From Chaenocephalus aceratus (taxonomy: Eukaryota > Chordata > Actinopteri > Perciformes > Channichthyidae), in the NCBI GenBank assembly GCA_023974075.1, contig CM043789.1:33412659-33476658 (forward strand): DNA of 64,000 nt, given 5' to 3'. Below the pieces are notes generated by a model. It saw only the letters and a list, made by a program, of their open reading frames with translations, made no database searches and was not told the origin of the DNA. Positions 50,612 through 62,506 of this stretch are shown here, piece by piece (position 1 is the first letter of the stretch; the number at the start of each line of letters is the position of its first letter). Both the position numbers and the translations under genes were made by a program.

Positions 50612-53600
50612 ACTGTGCACTGCTTTGCAAATTAAGTGGAGTGTTTATGACAGCTTGATGCTGGCGGAAGCAACAGCAAGCAGAGTTTTGGATTGCAAAT
50701 GTTCCCTGAGGGGGTCGGCTCCGGTTTGATATACTTAATAAACTTCAAATCCGACAGCCTGGCAGAGGCAGCAAGCCGCTGCTTATTTCTTTCCCTTCCC
50801 ACAGTGAGATATGGGGCCCTGTGGAAATGGGAATGGGGAAAGTTTAGACACTTTTCTAAAATGGATCAGCAAGGAAAGGTGCGTGTGTGTGTGTTTGTGA
50901 ACATGGTGTGTATGGCATCTTTTATCAAATAAGGAAGCATCTACAAAGGGGGACTAATATAAAAACCCTTGTGAAAACTGATACAAAACTAGGAGTTTTT
51001 CCTTAATGTCACACTGTAATGTTTACTATGTTCACCATTTTAGTTTGGGTTGTTAGCACGCACACATTGTATAATCATCCCAACACACCATTTGTCAGTT
51101 TACCATCCACCCACATTTGTGGTCTATAATGAGATATCTTCAAAATGTCATTTACATAATATGTTCAACATCTGTGGTCCTGAGAGCATAAATAATGTTC
51201 TTGGTGACCTTCAGAGCTGACCACTTCACCTACTTCACTTATGGATATGACATGATGTGGCATATAAATATCTGATCAAATATATATCAGTGAACAAATG
51301 ATAAAACTCCCATTATCCAAGACACTTTCTGGCTCCACACCTCCCCAGTTGTAAAAGCTAACAGCATGGCCCATTTGTAGAACAAGTTAAACATTTACCA
51401 GGAGGAAGGCGCCATAGCATAATCCTGCAACATCTCTCAGGAGTTCCTTTTAATCCTCCCCATGTAAATTAAAGTGAGAAATTGAATTAGAAGCTTTTCT
51501 TGTCCCATAATACAGATTTAGAACAAAGTATCTGATAGAGAGCAAATACAGTATCTTCTCTATTCTGACATATCCTCAGAAGTCTAATCTCTCACGTACA
51601 TGCAGTGTTTGATGTCCAATTAACCAGAATGCACACAACTGAATATCCCATTTAAACCCCATTATCTAGACAAGGGAAATGCTCACAGCTACCTCAGAGG
51701 TTCCTGTCGAAATGTCCATGATCTGCAATTACAAAAATGCCAGATATGTGCAGACTAAAAGAAGAGATAAGGGAGACCGGTAAGGAGAGAACATAATGCT
51801 AGCAGTTATAGATTATCATAAAATGTATTCCAAAAACAAACTCAATGTTGAGTCACAGTGATTTAACAAACAGGCCGCATGAACAACCAACTGTTTCTGT
51901 TCCAAAATGTAGCCATCTTGAATATAAATCAAATTTCAACTAAACCCATTTCATAACACATACAGTATTTTTGATGACTTTAGGTACACCCAATAATTGG
52001 ATGTACCTAAAATCACTATTGTATATGTATGTTACAAAGAGGATTTACAGCTGAGAAGTACCCAGTAATATGCTTTCAACTTGTGCTGATCGGCATCAAA
52101 CCCTCCAGTTTCAGTCAACCATTTCATGGGTTATTTTTTTGTATCTTTCCACTTGTTCAGTCAATCTTTACTGTCATTTGTCCAAAAATGCCTAAAATGT
52201 ATTAAAACCCAGATGTTCCAAGAAAAAAAAAGGTCCTTGTCTACTACGACAGATAGGCTATCCACAGATGTTCCATCAGTCGAGGCTAACAAGGTGCAGA
52301 GTGCAGACAGTTTGCGTTCCCTACATATACAATAAAAAAATGATAGCCATGAATTTGGATTCACATTTATGATAATAATCTTTGTAAGTAGGATTTTAAA
52401 CAAGCCAGTGACCTTTCTGCTCAATGCTGCAGAGCCACTGCAGTGAGAATGTGTCTGAAGTCCGGGTGACGTGAGCCTGGTAATTGTGAACCTCTCTCCC
52501 CCTTCTTTCTGCTGGCGGTTGTGAGGGGAACCAGCGAGCGTGTGCTGAGGTTATGAGAAGCCCTACCATTCCCTCTAATAAGCCCCTGTGGGACCTGCAC
52601 GAACACTGCTGCAAGTACACGCAAGCAGTCTGCAAAGTGAGAGCGCTAGCTACTTTAAGGGGGTTGGTGGGCGCTTAACAAGGCAAGTGTGAACATTCAC
52701 GTTTATGGAATATGACCTAATATCGCATTCCGCTCTCTGACAGCCTGCTAAACACAGCGGGATTACTATAAAAATGTAAGGGTGAATTATGGTTTGTCGC
52801 TCAGCGCAGCACAAAACGCTTCCTTGGCCTGTTGAGATGTTGTGACGATGTGAGTGATGTTAACGGTAAAGATGCTGGTGTTGTACACAACTTCAGCTGC
52901 TGGGAATTATACGGGTACTTTATTCAATTACAAATGACCATCAATGTCTGACTCTGCCTTGTTTACCCTGGTCTGAAAATGGTACATATACATTTGAGAG
53001 TAACTTATTCATTAAAAGATTGCTTAGTTCAAATGAGTTTTCCTTGAAGTATTATTCATGTGTAATCAATGCTTATGTCGAGGAAACAAAAAGGTGATGT
53101 GATCATTGCTCATCCCACCAACATAATACATACATTGACTACCGACCAAAACTGTAAAACTGTAAAATAAATCTACCTAGAACATAGAAATTTTTTACCG
53201 TATTATTTCTCAAACTGTATTAGTTTAATAAAATAACAGATTCATTTGTATGTTATAATAAAGTAACAGTGATTTTGCATGTTGTGTAAAATTAAAAAGA
53301 GAGCATGAGGAAATCTGTGTGTGCAGAATCAATGCCTGTGTTCTTTATAATGACCGACAGAGTACCCTCTACCGAAGACAGTGTAAGATACTTTAAATGA
53401 TGAGCGATTTTATTAATCTATTTTATGGTATCTTATAAAACAGCTTGGACTGCAATTGAGTGCTTTTGACTGTGATTCCCCAAAACATAACATAGATTGG
53501 AGTGTCACTGTTTAGTAGTAACTGCTTTTAGTAGTGAACAAAGCAGAAACAGAAGACAGTTATATAATGTTATTAGGTATACGATGAATTAGATAAAAGT

Positions 53601-53669
53601 CAGCTATAGTCACTTTACATATTATATATTAAAAGTTTAAAAATTATACCGATACTGTCTGTGATGTTT
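50612..53669. other. Non-coding stretch
   Basis: AT-rich unique DNA. No supported gene or repeat. Confidence 0.45.
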
Positions 53670-53745
53670 GATTGCACCATCGGGAATGCTTGGAATTTCG
53701 CTGTACCCTGTTTAGTGACAATACAAATAATCTAATCTAAAGTAC
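53670..53745 (+). repeat. LINE 3'-tail-like fragment
   Basis: GGAATTTCGCTGTACCC ... TGACAATACAAATAATCTAATCTAA resembles teleost LINE ends of the form GAATTTCGTTGTRC...ATGACAATAAAG followed by TCTAA units. From memory, not checked. Confidence 0.45.
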
Positions 53746-56700
53746 CTGTTATGTATGACAACAAGTATACTTCTCTGGTCTGAGGGGAGAAGAAAGCAAA
53801 GACCTTATTTAGAGATGTACTGAGGTGCAATATCCTTTTTCAGATTGATGTTGTGCAAGTGCCTTCCAACTTGATTTCTCCAACATGAGATTTCAACTTC
53901 ACCCTGTCTGTTGACACACCAACCACTACAGCAGCTTGTTGTGGTCTCAAACCAAAGCACTCGATGAAGGCGAGCAGAATGTCAGCGGGTGCTGAAGATG
54001 TCGGTGTGGGAGCCATCGGTGTAATTAATTTTCTAAGATCTTTGGCCCCAGAGCTGCAGAGCCTCTTCCTTTCATTTTCTATCAGGTCCAAGGATCTCCC
54101 CCCTTGCAGCTCGTGGTTCTGCTGCGTGGTTCTGCTGCGGGGGTCTCCAGCCTTATCTGTAGCTGAGTCTTATCTCTAGCTTGTCCCTGCAACCTGACTG
54201 CGGGAAGATTAGCTCTGAACCTCTTGTCAGCCCCTGATTTTTCCTTCAGTGAAGAGAGAAAGGAGCCTAACATAAGCCAAGATTAAGCTGTTGCTGTGGG
54301 TGTGCTAACCACGTTTTTCTTGCAGTCCTTTAGAGCCGTGGTGGCCAGGGGTAAAGGTCAAACCTGTTTAGTTTAAGCCTTCACTTTTACAGTGTAATTA
54401 CACAGGAAAGACTGGAAAGAAATTTCACTTGGGAGCAAATGTAGTTCCTTATAGACCCCCTATGGATTTCACTTGGAATTCCTTTCTCTTCAGCTGAAGC
54501 TTGGACCATCCCTAATGTATGTTTCATAGAGATGCCTAATGTCAGGCTCTAATGAAAGTACAATACAGGGGAATGTGTTATGTTTAAAGCTTGAGGGTTA
54601 TCACCAGTTGCAGTAGATCTGGGTCAGTTGCTGTCTCTAGCTTTCACAAGGAGAGGGCTAAAAGCAGGAAGTGGGAGGCCCTGATGATTGGACCTTCTGG
54701 GAGAGATCACAAGCTCAGCCAATTAGCTGCAGACAGTCTGGTGTGAACTTTGACCCTGTCTTTTGTATTTGTATTCAACAGAGGGATCTGAATTTGTTCA
54801 TTAAATATATTCTCTACTGTCTGGAGTTTACTATTACACAAGCATCAGAGGAAGAGCTTGACTACAATTGGTCCAATTATCGAATATATTGAATTTATCT
54901 TCAGCATTTTGACATTTATAAGAGAGAAGATGTAAAATAGGATGATATGAATATGAACTATCTTAGAAAGATTTAAGTCCTGAAACTCTCTGACCTTTTA
55001 GTAAACTTTTGCCCTATGTGCGCCAAAAATATTTTTGATTTTGACATGTTGTGGTTTGTACAATTTTAAGCCTATAAAGGATATGTGATTTTCTATTAGG
55101 GAATAGTTTGCTAAGTCTTCACCAAAACTTTCACTTCAAAGGTTAACGGCCAGCCCTCATTTTAGATTAAACCCTGACAGAATTCAGCAGCTGCTGTTAA
55201 TCAGCTCCCTTTTAATGGTAGTCTTTTTTTGGAGGGATATTGTTGTGCATGTGTGTCAATTAAAAATCCTGAAAACCCAAAGCTGTCTGCCTCTTCTTTC
55301 ACCAAGAAAAGAAACATCAAAGCACTACCCATCATAAACAACTGCTGGTGTTTAGTAAATAAACATACTGAGCAGAATTCCAGTGCATTAAGCCTCCGCT
55401 TTCATTTTTAATTATCTCCATCCACCAAAATGTAGTTTCAGAATCTCTCAGTTGACTGGGTTGTGTTTTCTCTATGAAAAAAAGCATGTAGCACAAAAAG
55501 AGCACATTATGTAACGTGTAAGACTTCCTTTTCTCTTGTGTGTCCCTCTGAGACATAGTGCAATATGTTTCTGAAGGTTTAGCAAAATCCTGATCAATAC
55601 GTATATGCTCCGAGTTGTGGCATTATGGCACAAAGACAAATGACATGGAAGTGTTATCATCAGATATTCTTTCCATTAGCTGGTCTATAATGATAAGAGT
55701 TGTCTCCTCTCCACAATCTTTATCACATATAGCTCCACTGTGTTTGAGTTTGCATTTTACATCTCAGATATGCAGCTTACGTGTTTGCACAGCACATGTG
55801 TGGCTCTGTGTCTGCGTGTGAATGTACCGAGCACATAAGGATGAACCTGTCATCACTATTTAAATTAGGTCTCTCATGCATCATTTCGAAATGCTTGACC
55901 ATCTGCGGGCGTTCTCTCCACCCTCAGAGGGACTTGGAAAGCATGGCAGTGGCTAACAGTGAGCCCTCTGTGTTTGCACAGGAACACAGTGTGAAATCTG
56001 TCATGGCCTCTGTTTATACTTCTGTGCTGCTTCGTGTCTCACCCGGCTGACGCGCGTGGGTCGCAGTCTGGAGAGGGCCTGATCCTCTGGCATGGAGGAG
56101 GTTTATTTTTAAACTGTGTAATGGTGTGCAAGCTTGGCCTAGGCATTTGTATTTAGATGTACATTTGGTATAGGCTACTGTTATTATTTTCATGAGGCTT
56201 ATTATCATGTTTTAATTTCAAGTATTGAAATCTGAACAGCTTATCCTGGTATTTTATGTATTTTTCACTATATTTTGCGTTACTGTTAATACTCTACAGT
56301 CCTCTGCAAATAGTTTTAGTATTGCATGTTCAAACTTTTACATCCTTCAATGGACAGCTTGAAAATGTTTGTGTATCAAAGTCAAGCTGCGAAAAATCCA
56401 AATAATTAAGAAGGAAATCAAACTTTTATCCTGTGTTCCCACTTAAGGTCACCGAACATTGAAGGCAGCTCTACACAAGTGGTTAAATCTGAGAGACAAG
56501 AAACAACTTTGGGATGATTGACACGCAACAGCTGGGGAGGAGGATAACACAAACCTGGAATAAAGAGTGACATGCACACTGGTGTCAGTCACAACGGCTA
56601 ATTAATACAAAGCCCTCAGTGTTAATGAGAAACGATGGGCTGCACCTCTCATTTCTGTCAGTTTACCTTTGACAAACTTATCAGCGAGAAAGACTCAGTG

Positions 56701-58159
56701 ATCTCAAGGAAGTTTGTAGAAAGGAGAATGAATAGATTCAGAAAATACCTCTCTACACATCCATCTTATACACATGAAGAGTGACGTTGGAATAGTGTAT
56801 AACGACATTTCGTGGCTACAAACCTCAGATTTGCAACATGAATTTCAGATTTGTTTTCATATTAATTTATATGCATGTTTAAAGCTTGGACAACGCTACC
56901 AAAGAACATGCTGAATATCTCCCAGGGGAATCATTGTATTGACTTGAAAGCTATTCTGCAATGCAGGAGGCCTTTGATATAGGAGAATAGCAAAACCAAA
57001 CTTTGTATTTTAAATGTTAGCACTGCCTTTCTGAATGTATGTACTGTATGGAGGGGGGCTTTTCAGGAAATGCTTGATCTATAAGCTACCCATATGTTTA
57101 GTTGTGTGCAGGGTTTGGAAGGCTTTTTGAAATGTAAGAAGCTACAGATCACTAGTTACCCAGTTAAAATGTATGTGACAATTCTATTTTTCCAAAACAA
57201 AATTATTTTACTAGGTATTGAAACCAAAATAAGTTTTAAAAATATGAACTGAAACTAGGAAGTGTAAACCACATCAGTATACTCAACACTCATGACAGTC
57301 AAACTGGATTTAAGAGTTGAACAGAGCAACAGAGAGATCACATTCTACATTTGAGCTTTTTTACCAAAAATAATATATTGGGATTTATCCACTTAATAAT
57401 AGTAGATAATAATTTAGATTTTTTTACTTTGTAATGACATTTCATGTGACTGGTTTATCCCCAATACTGGTTCTGTGACAGACACTGTTCTACATGGCCA
57501 GACGGACGGTTAACCAGAATTGAGAAGATGTTTCTTAAGAGGATGTGAGAGTCCAGTCACCCACAAGGATATATATTAAGCAGTGTTTTGTCATTTTCAC
57601 TTCTCTCTTCTGTAGACAAAATATGTGACAGCAGCCGGGAACTATGGATGACTATTTACACATCGAGCAGAGATTGAAGAACATATGCATTCATGTTGAG
57701 ATGTGTTCGTTTAATATTAACAATTATTTTAGCTTTGATTTGGTCTCCACCAACTCGTGAGGAACATTTCTGACTTTTTAGTTGCTACTATTCTGGTCAA
57801 ATACTGAGTGAAAAGGACCTCTTTAACATTCACATTGTCATTTATCCATGGTTAATTAAAAAACATTTACTGTAGCAGTTTCAAAGCCGGGGCCTTAAAC
57901 CAGGAATTCCCAACTCATTTACTGTAGGGCTACGGAGGGATAGCAGGCTCATGAAGTGGCATGTAACTTAACTTAATAACTTGAATTTCAATAACAACTT
58001 TTGAGTATAAAACATATTTTTATTCACATTTTAGTTTAGATTTACATTGAGGAGTTGTGACTGCTAGTTATTCCGTTCTTGGTTAGATTAAATGTTTCAA
58101 AATACAGCTGTTTGAATACCGTATATATGATTCAAATACACAATAATATAGTTGACTAC
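53746..58159. other. Non-coding stretch
   Basis: No supported gene. Minus frames at 53840..54273 overlap one another out of frame and contain a short tandem of CAGCAGAACCACG. They show no splice or domain support. Confidence 0.45.
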
Positions 58160-58573
58160 TTAATGCAGGGGTGTCAAACTCAAGGCCCGGGGGCCAAATC
58201 CGGCCCGCGACTTCATTTTATGTGGCCCCGCAAGAGCTTGCAAAGAATGTAATACGTTTATTATATGATTAAATGCCGCTTTACAGAATCAGGTTGCCCA
58301 TAAACTACATGTCCCACAATGCATCTCGTTTTGTGACATGCGCACTGAAGAGACTTGCAATTATTTGCTTTCAGACGTAGTTAATTACTAAGTCATTATC
58401 CTATCCGATAATTATCCAATTCAGAGGCAATAATGTAATATAACACATTATTTTATATATATTATATATTTATATATATGTATATTTTATATAGTTACAA
58501 CCGGCCCTTTGAGTGCAACCATAATGCTGATGTGGCCCGCGATGAAATTGAGTTTGACACCCCTGACTTAATG
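58160..58573. mobile_element. hAT-type MITE with perfect 8-bp target duplication
   Basis: The element is 58168..58565 (398 bp). Its ends are CAGGGGTGTCAAACTCAAG and, inverted, CAGGGGTGTCAAACTCAAT. ACTTAATG flanks both sides exactly (58160..58167 and 58566..58573). The interior is AT-rich with no transposase. It lies about 310 bp downstream of the stop codon of the minus-strand gene and could supply 3' UTR sequence. Confidence 0.95.
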
Positions 58574-58881
58574 CATATAATATTTAACTGTTATTCAAAA
58601 TATAAAAAGACTTTAGGCCTAAAACAGTATTGTGCTCTTGCAAATAATAACTTCAGTAGTGCATTAGGTTATAAGTCACAGCGTGCTGGTTGTTTTAGTG
58701 CTTTTCTTTACAAAAGATTTAAAAAACGATGAGCTATCAAAGCCTACTTGTTTGATCTAAGCAAATTATTTAAACAGCATTTGTATAGTAATGACTCAGT
58801 CTCGATCATTTTGATCCATATAAGAGGTTTCCACTGAGGTCTATATTAAGACTTCTGCACTGGACCTCAACTGTAACAACA

Positions 58882-59365
58882 TCAATAACCATCGAAGGCT
58901 CCTGACACATATTCATCATAAAAGTAATCATCATAGTCAGCTGTTGTGTTTGTAGTCAGTCCAGAACCCTCGTCGCTGGATGTGTTTCTCTCTGGTCCCG
59001 GGGCCTGATTCTCCTTGAGAAGTTCTCCGAGCAGTTTCTTGTAGCAGGAATATAACTTGTTCTTTGAATGCAGTTGAGTTTGGTTAATCTGGCACACGTC
59101 TGCTATCATGGAGCTGTTGAAGGGAATCTGGTCTGTGTCTTCTTTTGAATAAACTGAAAGAGATAAACAGAAATTGCATGATTGCTAAATCTTCCACCAT
59201 GTAAAATAATGTTGTGACATAAATTGCATTTGTAAGACTCAATGTAGTTGTCCATAACTTACAGGCGAGGCCCAGGGAGAGGTTGAGAGTGGCTTGTAGG
59301 ATACACAGCACGGCTAAAGTTAGGATACCAATTCTGAGAAGTCTCCTTTCTGTCAGTGTCGAACC

Positions 59366-59434
<69 letters not shown>

Positions 59435-59813
59435 TAGTCACTCTGTAATTCGAGAGCATTACATTTCTATACAACTCTCTTTAAATATTGATCACCAAAT
59501 ATTGACCACCACCATCATGATCTAAGCAACACATCTGATTATTGTTTGCTGAGGTTTCACCATTTTTATATAAAGTTCATCAAAAGGGTAGGGTAGGTAG
59601 TGATCTTTTTTTTTTTTTAGAGAAAACACAATAAACAATCATTAGGCCCTATTACAGTAAACAATGCTGATTTGAAATGAATCCCTTACTGTTATAAATG
59701 ATTCTTAATTGACTGCTCCTACCTGACTGCTCATAGGCACCGCTGTCTTCTTCAGTCCCCTGAAGATCATGCTGTATGGTGGCGTATTCAGAAAGCTCCA
59801 ACTCCTGCGCCAT
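58882..59813 (-). CDS. Small type II membrane protein with ITIM-like tail, three exons
   Basis: Exons are 59723..59813, 59263..59349 and 58882..59153; all junctions are GT/AG and both introns are phase 1. The ATG at 59811..59813 has a strong context (GACCATGG). The product is 149 residues. Residues 1 to 36 are polar and include SEYATI (Tyr10), which fits an ITIM-like S/I/V/L-x-Y-x-x-I/L/V motif. ERRLLR precedes one hydrophobic segment (about 37 to 60), so the positive-inside rule places the N-terminus in the cytosol. The outer part has two cysteines (80, 96), sequons at Asn72, 83, 116 and 128, and a tyrosine/acid-rich end (Tyr133, 136, 138, 141) resembling a tyrosine-sulfation segment. Donors are GTAGGA and GTAAGT. 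The family is not recognised. The layout recalls lectin-like receptors, but no lectin domain follows. Intron 2 is 109 nt; intron 1 is 373 nt and carries a microsatellite. Confidence 0.7.
59368..59432. repeat. (CA)n microsatellite inside intron 1, next to the acceptor
   Basis: 65 bp of uninterrupted CA. In the minus-strand transcript it is (UG)32 and ends 18 nt before exon 2, where a polypyrimidine tract would normally lie. Confidence 0.97.
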
Positions 59814-59870
59814 GGTCAACCACTGAGTGAAGCTTTGGGACTTCAAATCACCGCTCCTCTGACAAAGGGT

Positions 59871-59878
59871 GTATATAC
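59871..59878 (-). promoter_or_regulatory. TATA-like box upstream of the membrane-protein gene
   Basis: GTATATAC lies 58 bp upstream of the ATG, which predicts a start site near 59845 and a 5' UTR of about 30 nt. Further upstream on the minus strand are a GGGGGAAACCAC word and an ETS-like CACTTCC, both compatible with an immune-cell promoter. This is inference from motif and spacing only. Confidence 0.4.
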
Positions 59879-59879
59879 C

Positions 59880-61636
59880 ATCCGATATGTGAGATTACTC
59901 AGTAATGTACGAGTGGTTTCCCCCTTATTTAGAATAAAGGAAGTGAGAAGTTGTTTTGAGGAAATATAGCCAAGAATTAGGTCTCATAATGAGTCACCAG
60001 CTTAAAATAAGAGACAAATTACTGTACCCACATTTAATCACTCATCTTTCACTGTGTACCGAAACTAATTAGAGGTTTGGTTTACAGCATTTTTATAGAA
60101 ATCATTCAAAGCCAGTCTGCACTTCCAAATTGTAAAAAACTGAAAAGGGAACCAATTTATAAAAGGTCTTAATCCAGGTCAGTGAAATCTTGTAATTAAT
60201 CCGCATGAATCAACTGAACTCTACTAAATCTTGTATTTTACAAAAGCCTATTGAAAGTTGAAGCTGTATGTTTGTATTAGTTGTATTGACAGTAGTGTGC
60301 ATTCTGTCTTTGTATTCATTCGACCACATTGCCACTGACACTGAGGAGAGGAAGCGCTCTCTGTGAACCAGCAGCCCTGACATGCTTCCTCCATTGCTTG
60401 CTTAAAATATGGATTAATGGTGATTGCATTCATTAACTTGAACATGTAAAAATAGAGCCCAGCTTTGACTTTATATTCCTAAAGTGTTGATTGCTAATAT
60501 AAAAACAACAGGTGTTAGATTCAAATGTATAATTGGTGGGTTATATTTAGTGTGGCGTACTTTATGAGAACGCACTTGTTTCACAGCACACTAACGTTAT
60601 GACACTAAATAATTGAGTGTTTTAATTTTTGTTTAAGCCTTTAAATTAATAGCCGCAGCTGGCTGAGGAACATTTAGTGACAGGTATCAAGTTACACATG
60701 CAGGGTGTGATAAAAGGAGAATGCATACGTTTGTAAAACGGCTGTCGACCTTACAGTTGAGATGACATCACAATTGTGTGAATTAAACGTGTGATAAGGC
60801 TCCAACATATGCTGGTCCCTGTTCAGCTTTCATTTATGTATGAACTCTGATCTAAGCAATTTAATGTTTTCCCTAGAGGTGAAATCCAAGGGAAGAAGAT
60901 GTTAATACCTGTCGCCTGAGAAGACAGCGTAATCACCTTTTATATCAAATTAAAGCTTAAAGGGGCAAATTATATAAATACTATATATATACTTTATAGC
61001 ACTCTCAAATCCTAGCAACCACCAGGTACATGATAGAGTTGTGGAGATGGGTGATATTAATGGGTGTGTTCGGCTGGAGAAGAGCTGCTTCATGACACCA
61101 AAATGGATTACAGGGAGCAACAGTGCATTCTAGTGGCATCGAGAAAATCCCACAGGAAAAATGTGGTTATTTTTCTCAGATTTATATATTTTTATGGGAC
61201 TTTTATGACAAGTTTGAATGTTGAAACATTTTTGTTTTAACTGATTAAATACTGCAAACGATCTTGGTGTGTAGCATGACCTGAGGCCTTTTTATTTAGA
61301 TTTAAGGTGTTTAGATAATGCTTGTTGAAGGGTGCCTATTGCCTTTTTACTGTGGGAACCATTATGAGATCAGCCCCAGATTATTAACACCAGTTCTAAT
61401 GATGCTTCACCAATGCTGCTAAGGTTCAACATGAGCCAAACTGACAAAACAAATTGGTCGTTCTGGTGGTACGCTCCAAGTGAAGTTCATGAAAAGAGAC
61501 GACAGAAGAGATGAGATGTGGGGCTGTGTGGTTTAGAAAATAGACGTATATCATGTATGGATGTATACAGTGTTTATAGCTGAGTCCATCCATGCAGAAA
61601 AAAACAATCCCAAACTCTGAGGCAGAGGGGCGCACA

Positions 61637-61638
<2 letters not shown>
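59880..61638. other. Non-coding stretch upstream of the gene
   Basis: AT-rich unique DNA. No supported gene. Confidence 0.5.

Positions 61639-61714
<76 letters not shown>
61639..61714. repeat. (CA)n microsatellite
   Basis: 76 bp of uninterrupted CA. Confidence 0.98.
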
Positions 61715-61718
<4 letters not shown>

Positions 61719-62343
61719 CTTGCATACATGGTTGCTGCCCACACTCAGCCATTCATGCCCAGAGCCCCTCTCACACTATTCCATATCATGCACCTGTGCA
61801 CACACATTCACAATCAATTACATGCATTCAGATGCACTCGTGCAGGAGGGCACACACACAAACACCCAGCTGCATGCATACAGGTATTTCATGTGTGAGC
61901 GTGTGTGTATCGGCATGTGAGTGCTCGGCTTTTGAAAACTATACATAAATCATCGAAGCAATGGCAGCAGTCAATGGTGTGCATGTGTGTGGGTGTGTGT
62001 GTGTGACCCGCAGCACCAAGCACCATCTACTTAAGTAAGGGAAACTCACACACACATATTGACCCGTCCCACTGGGGAGCATGTTGTGGTTGCGAATGAT
62101 TTTACTCTTAATTTCAAGAACCTTTGACTGCTTGCACCCCATTCTAGGATTCCAAGTAAGATGAAAAGATTTAAAAAAAAAGACAAACAACTTATTCAGT
62201 TATTTAGTTCAAGCGCCTTCGAGGTTAGTGACTTCCTTCCTGAGAAAAGAGAAGCAGAGATGGGTAACAAAATTAAACGGACGGAGAACGGAGACCATAT
62301 TGGAAAATACCTAATTGCATCCCAGTTTGATGAAATAAAATAA
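61715..62343. other. Short non-coding stretch
   Basis: Several short CA/GT runs. No supported gene. Confidence 0.5.
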
Positions 62344-62344
62344 T

Positions 62345-62433
<89 letters not shown>

Positions 62434-62434
62434 C

Positions 62435-62504
<70 letters not shown>
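62344..62504. repeat. (GT)n microsatellite, compound
   Basis: About 161 bp: GT, then GTGTAT units, then GT, a GCGCGCGCGTGCGTGC block near 62423..62438, then 65 bp of pure GT. Almost entirely alternating purine and pyrimidine. Confidence 0.97.

Positions 62505-62506
<2 letters not shown>

Noticed and set aside
53840..54273. Overlapping minus-strand frames that look protein-like
   Set aside because: They overlap out of frame, include a short tandem repeat, and neither shows splice sites or a recognised domain.
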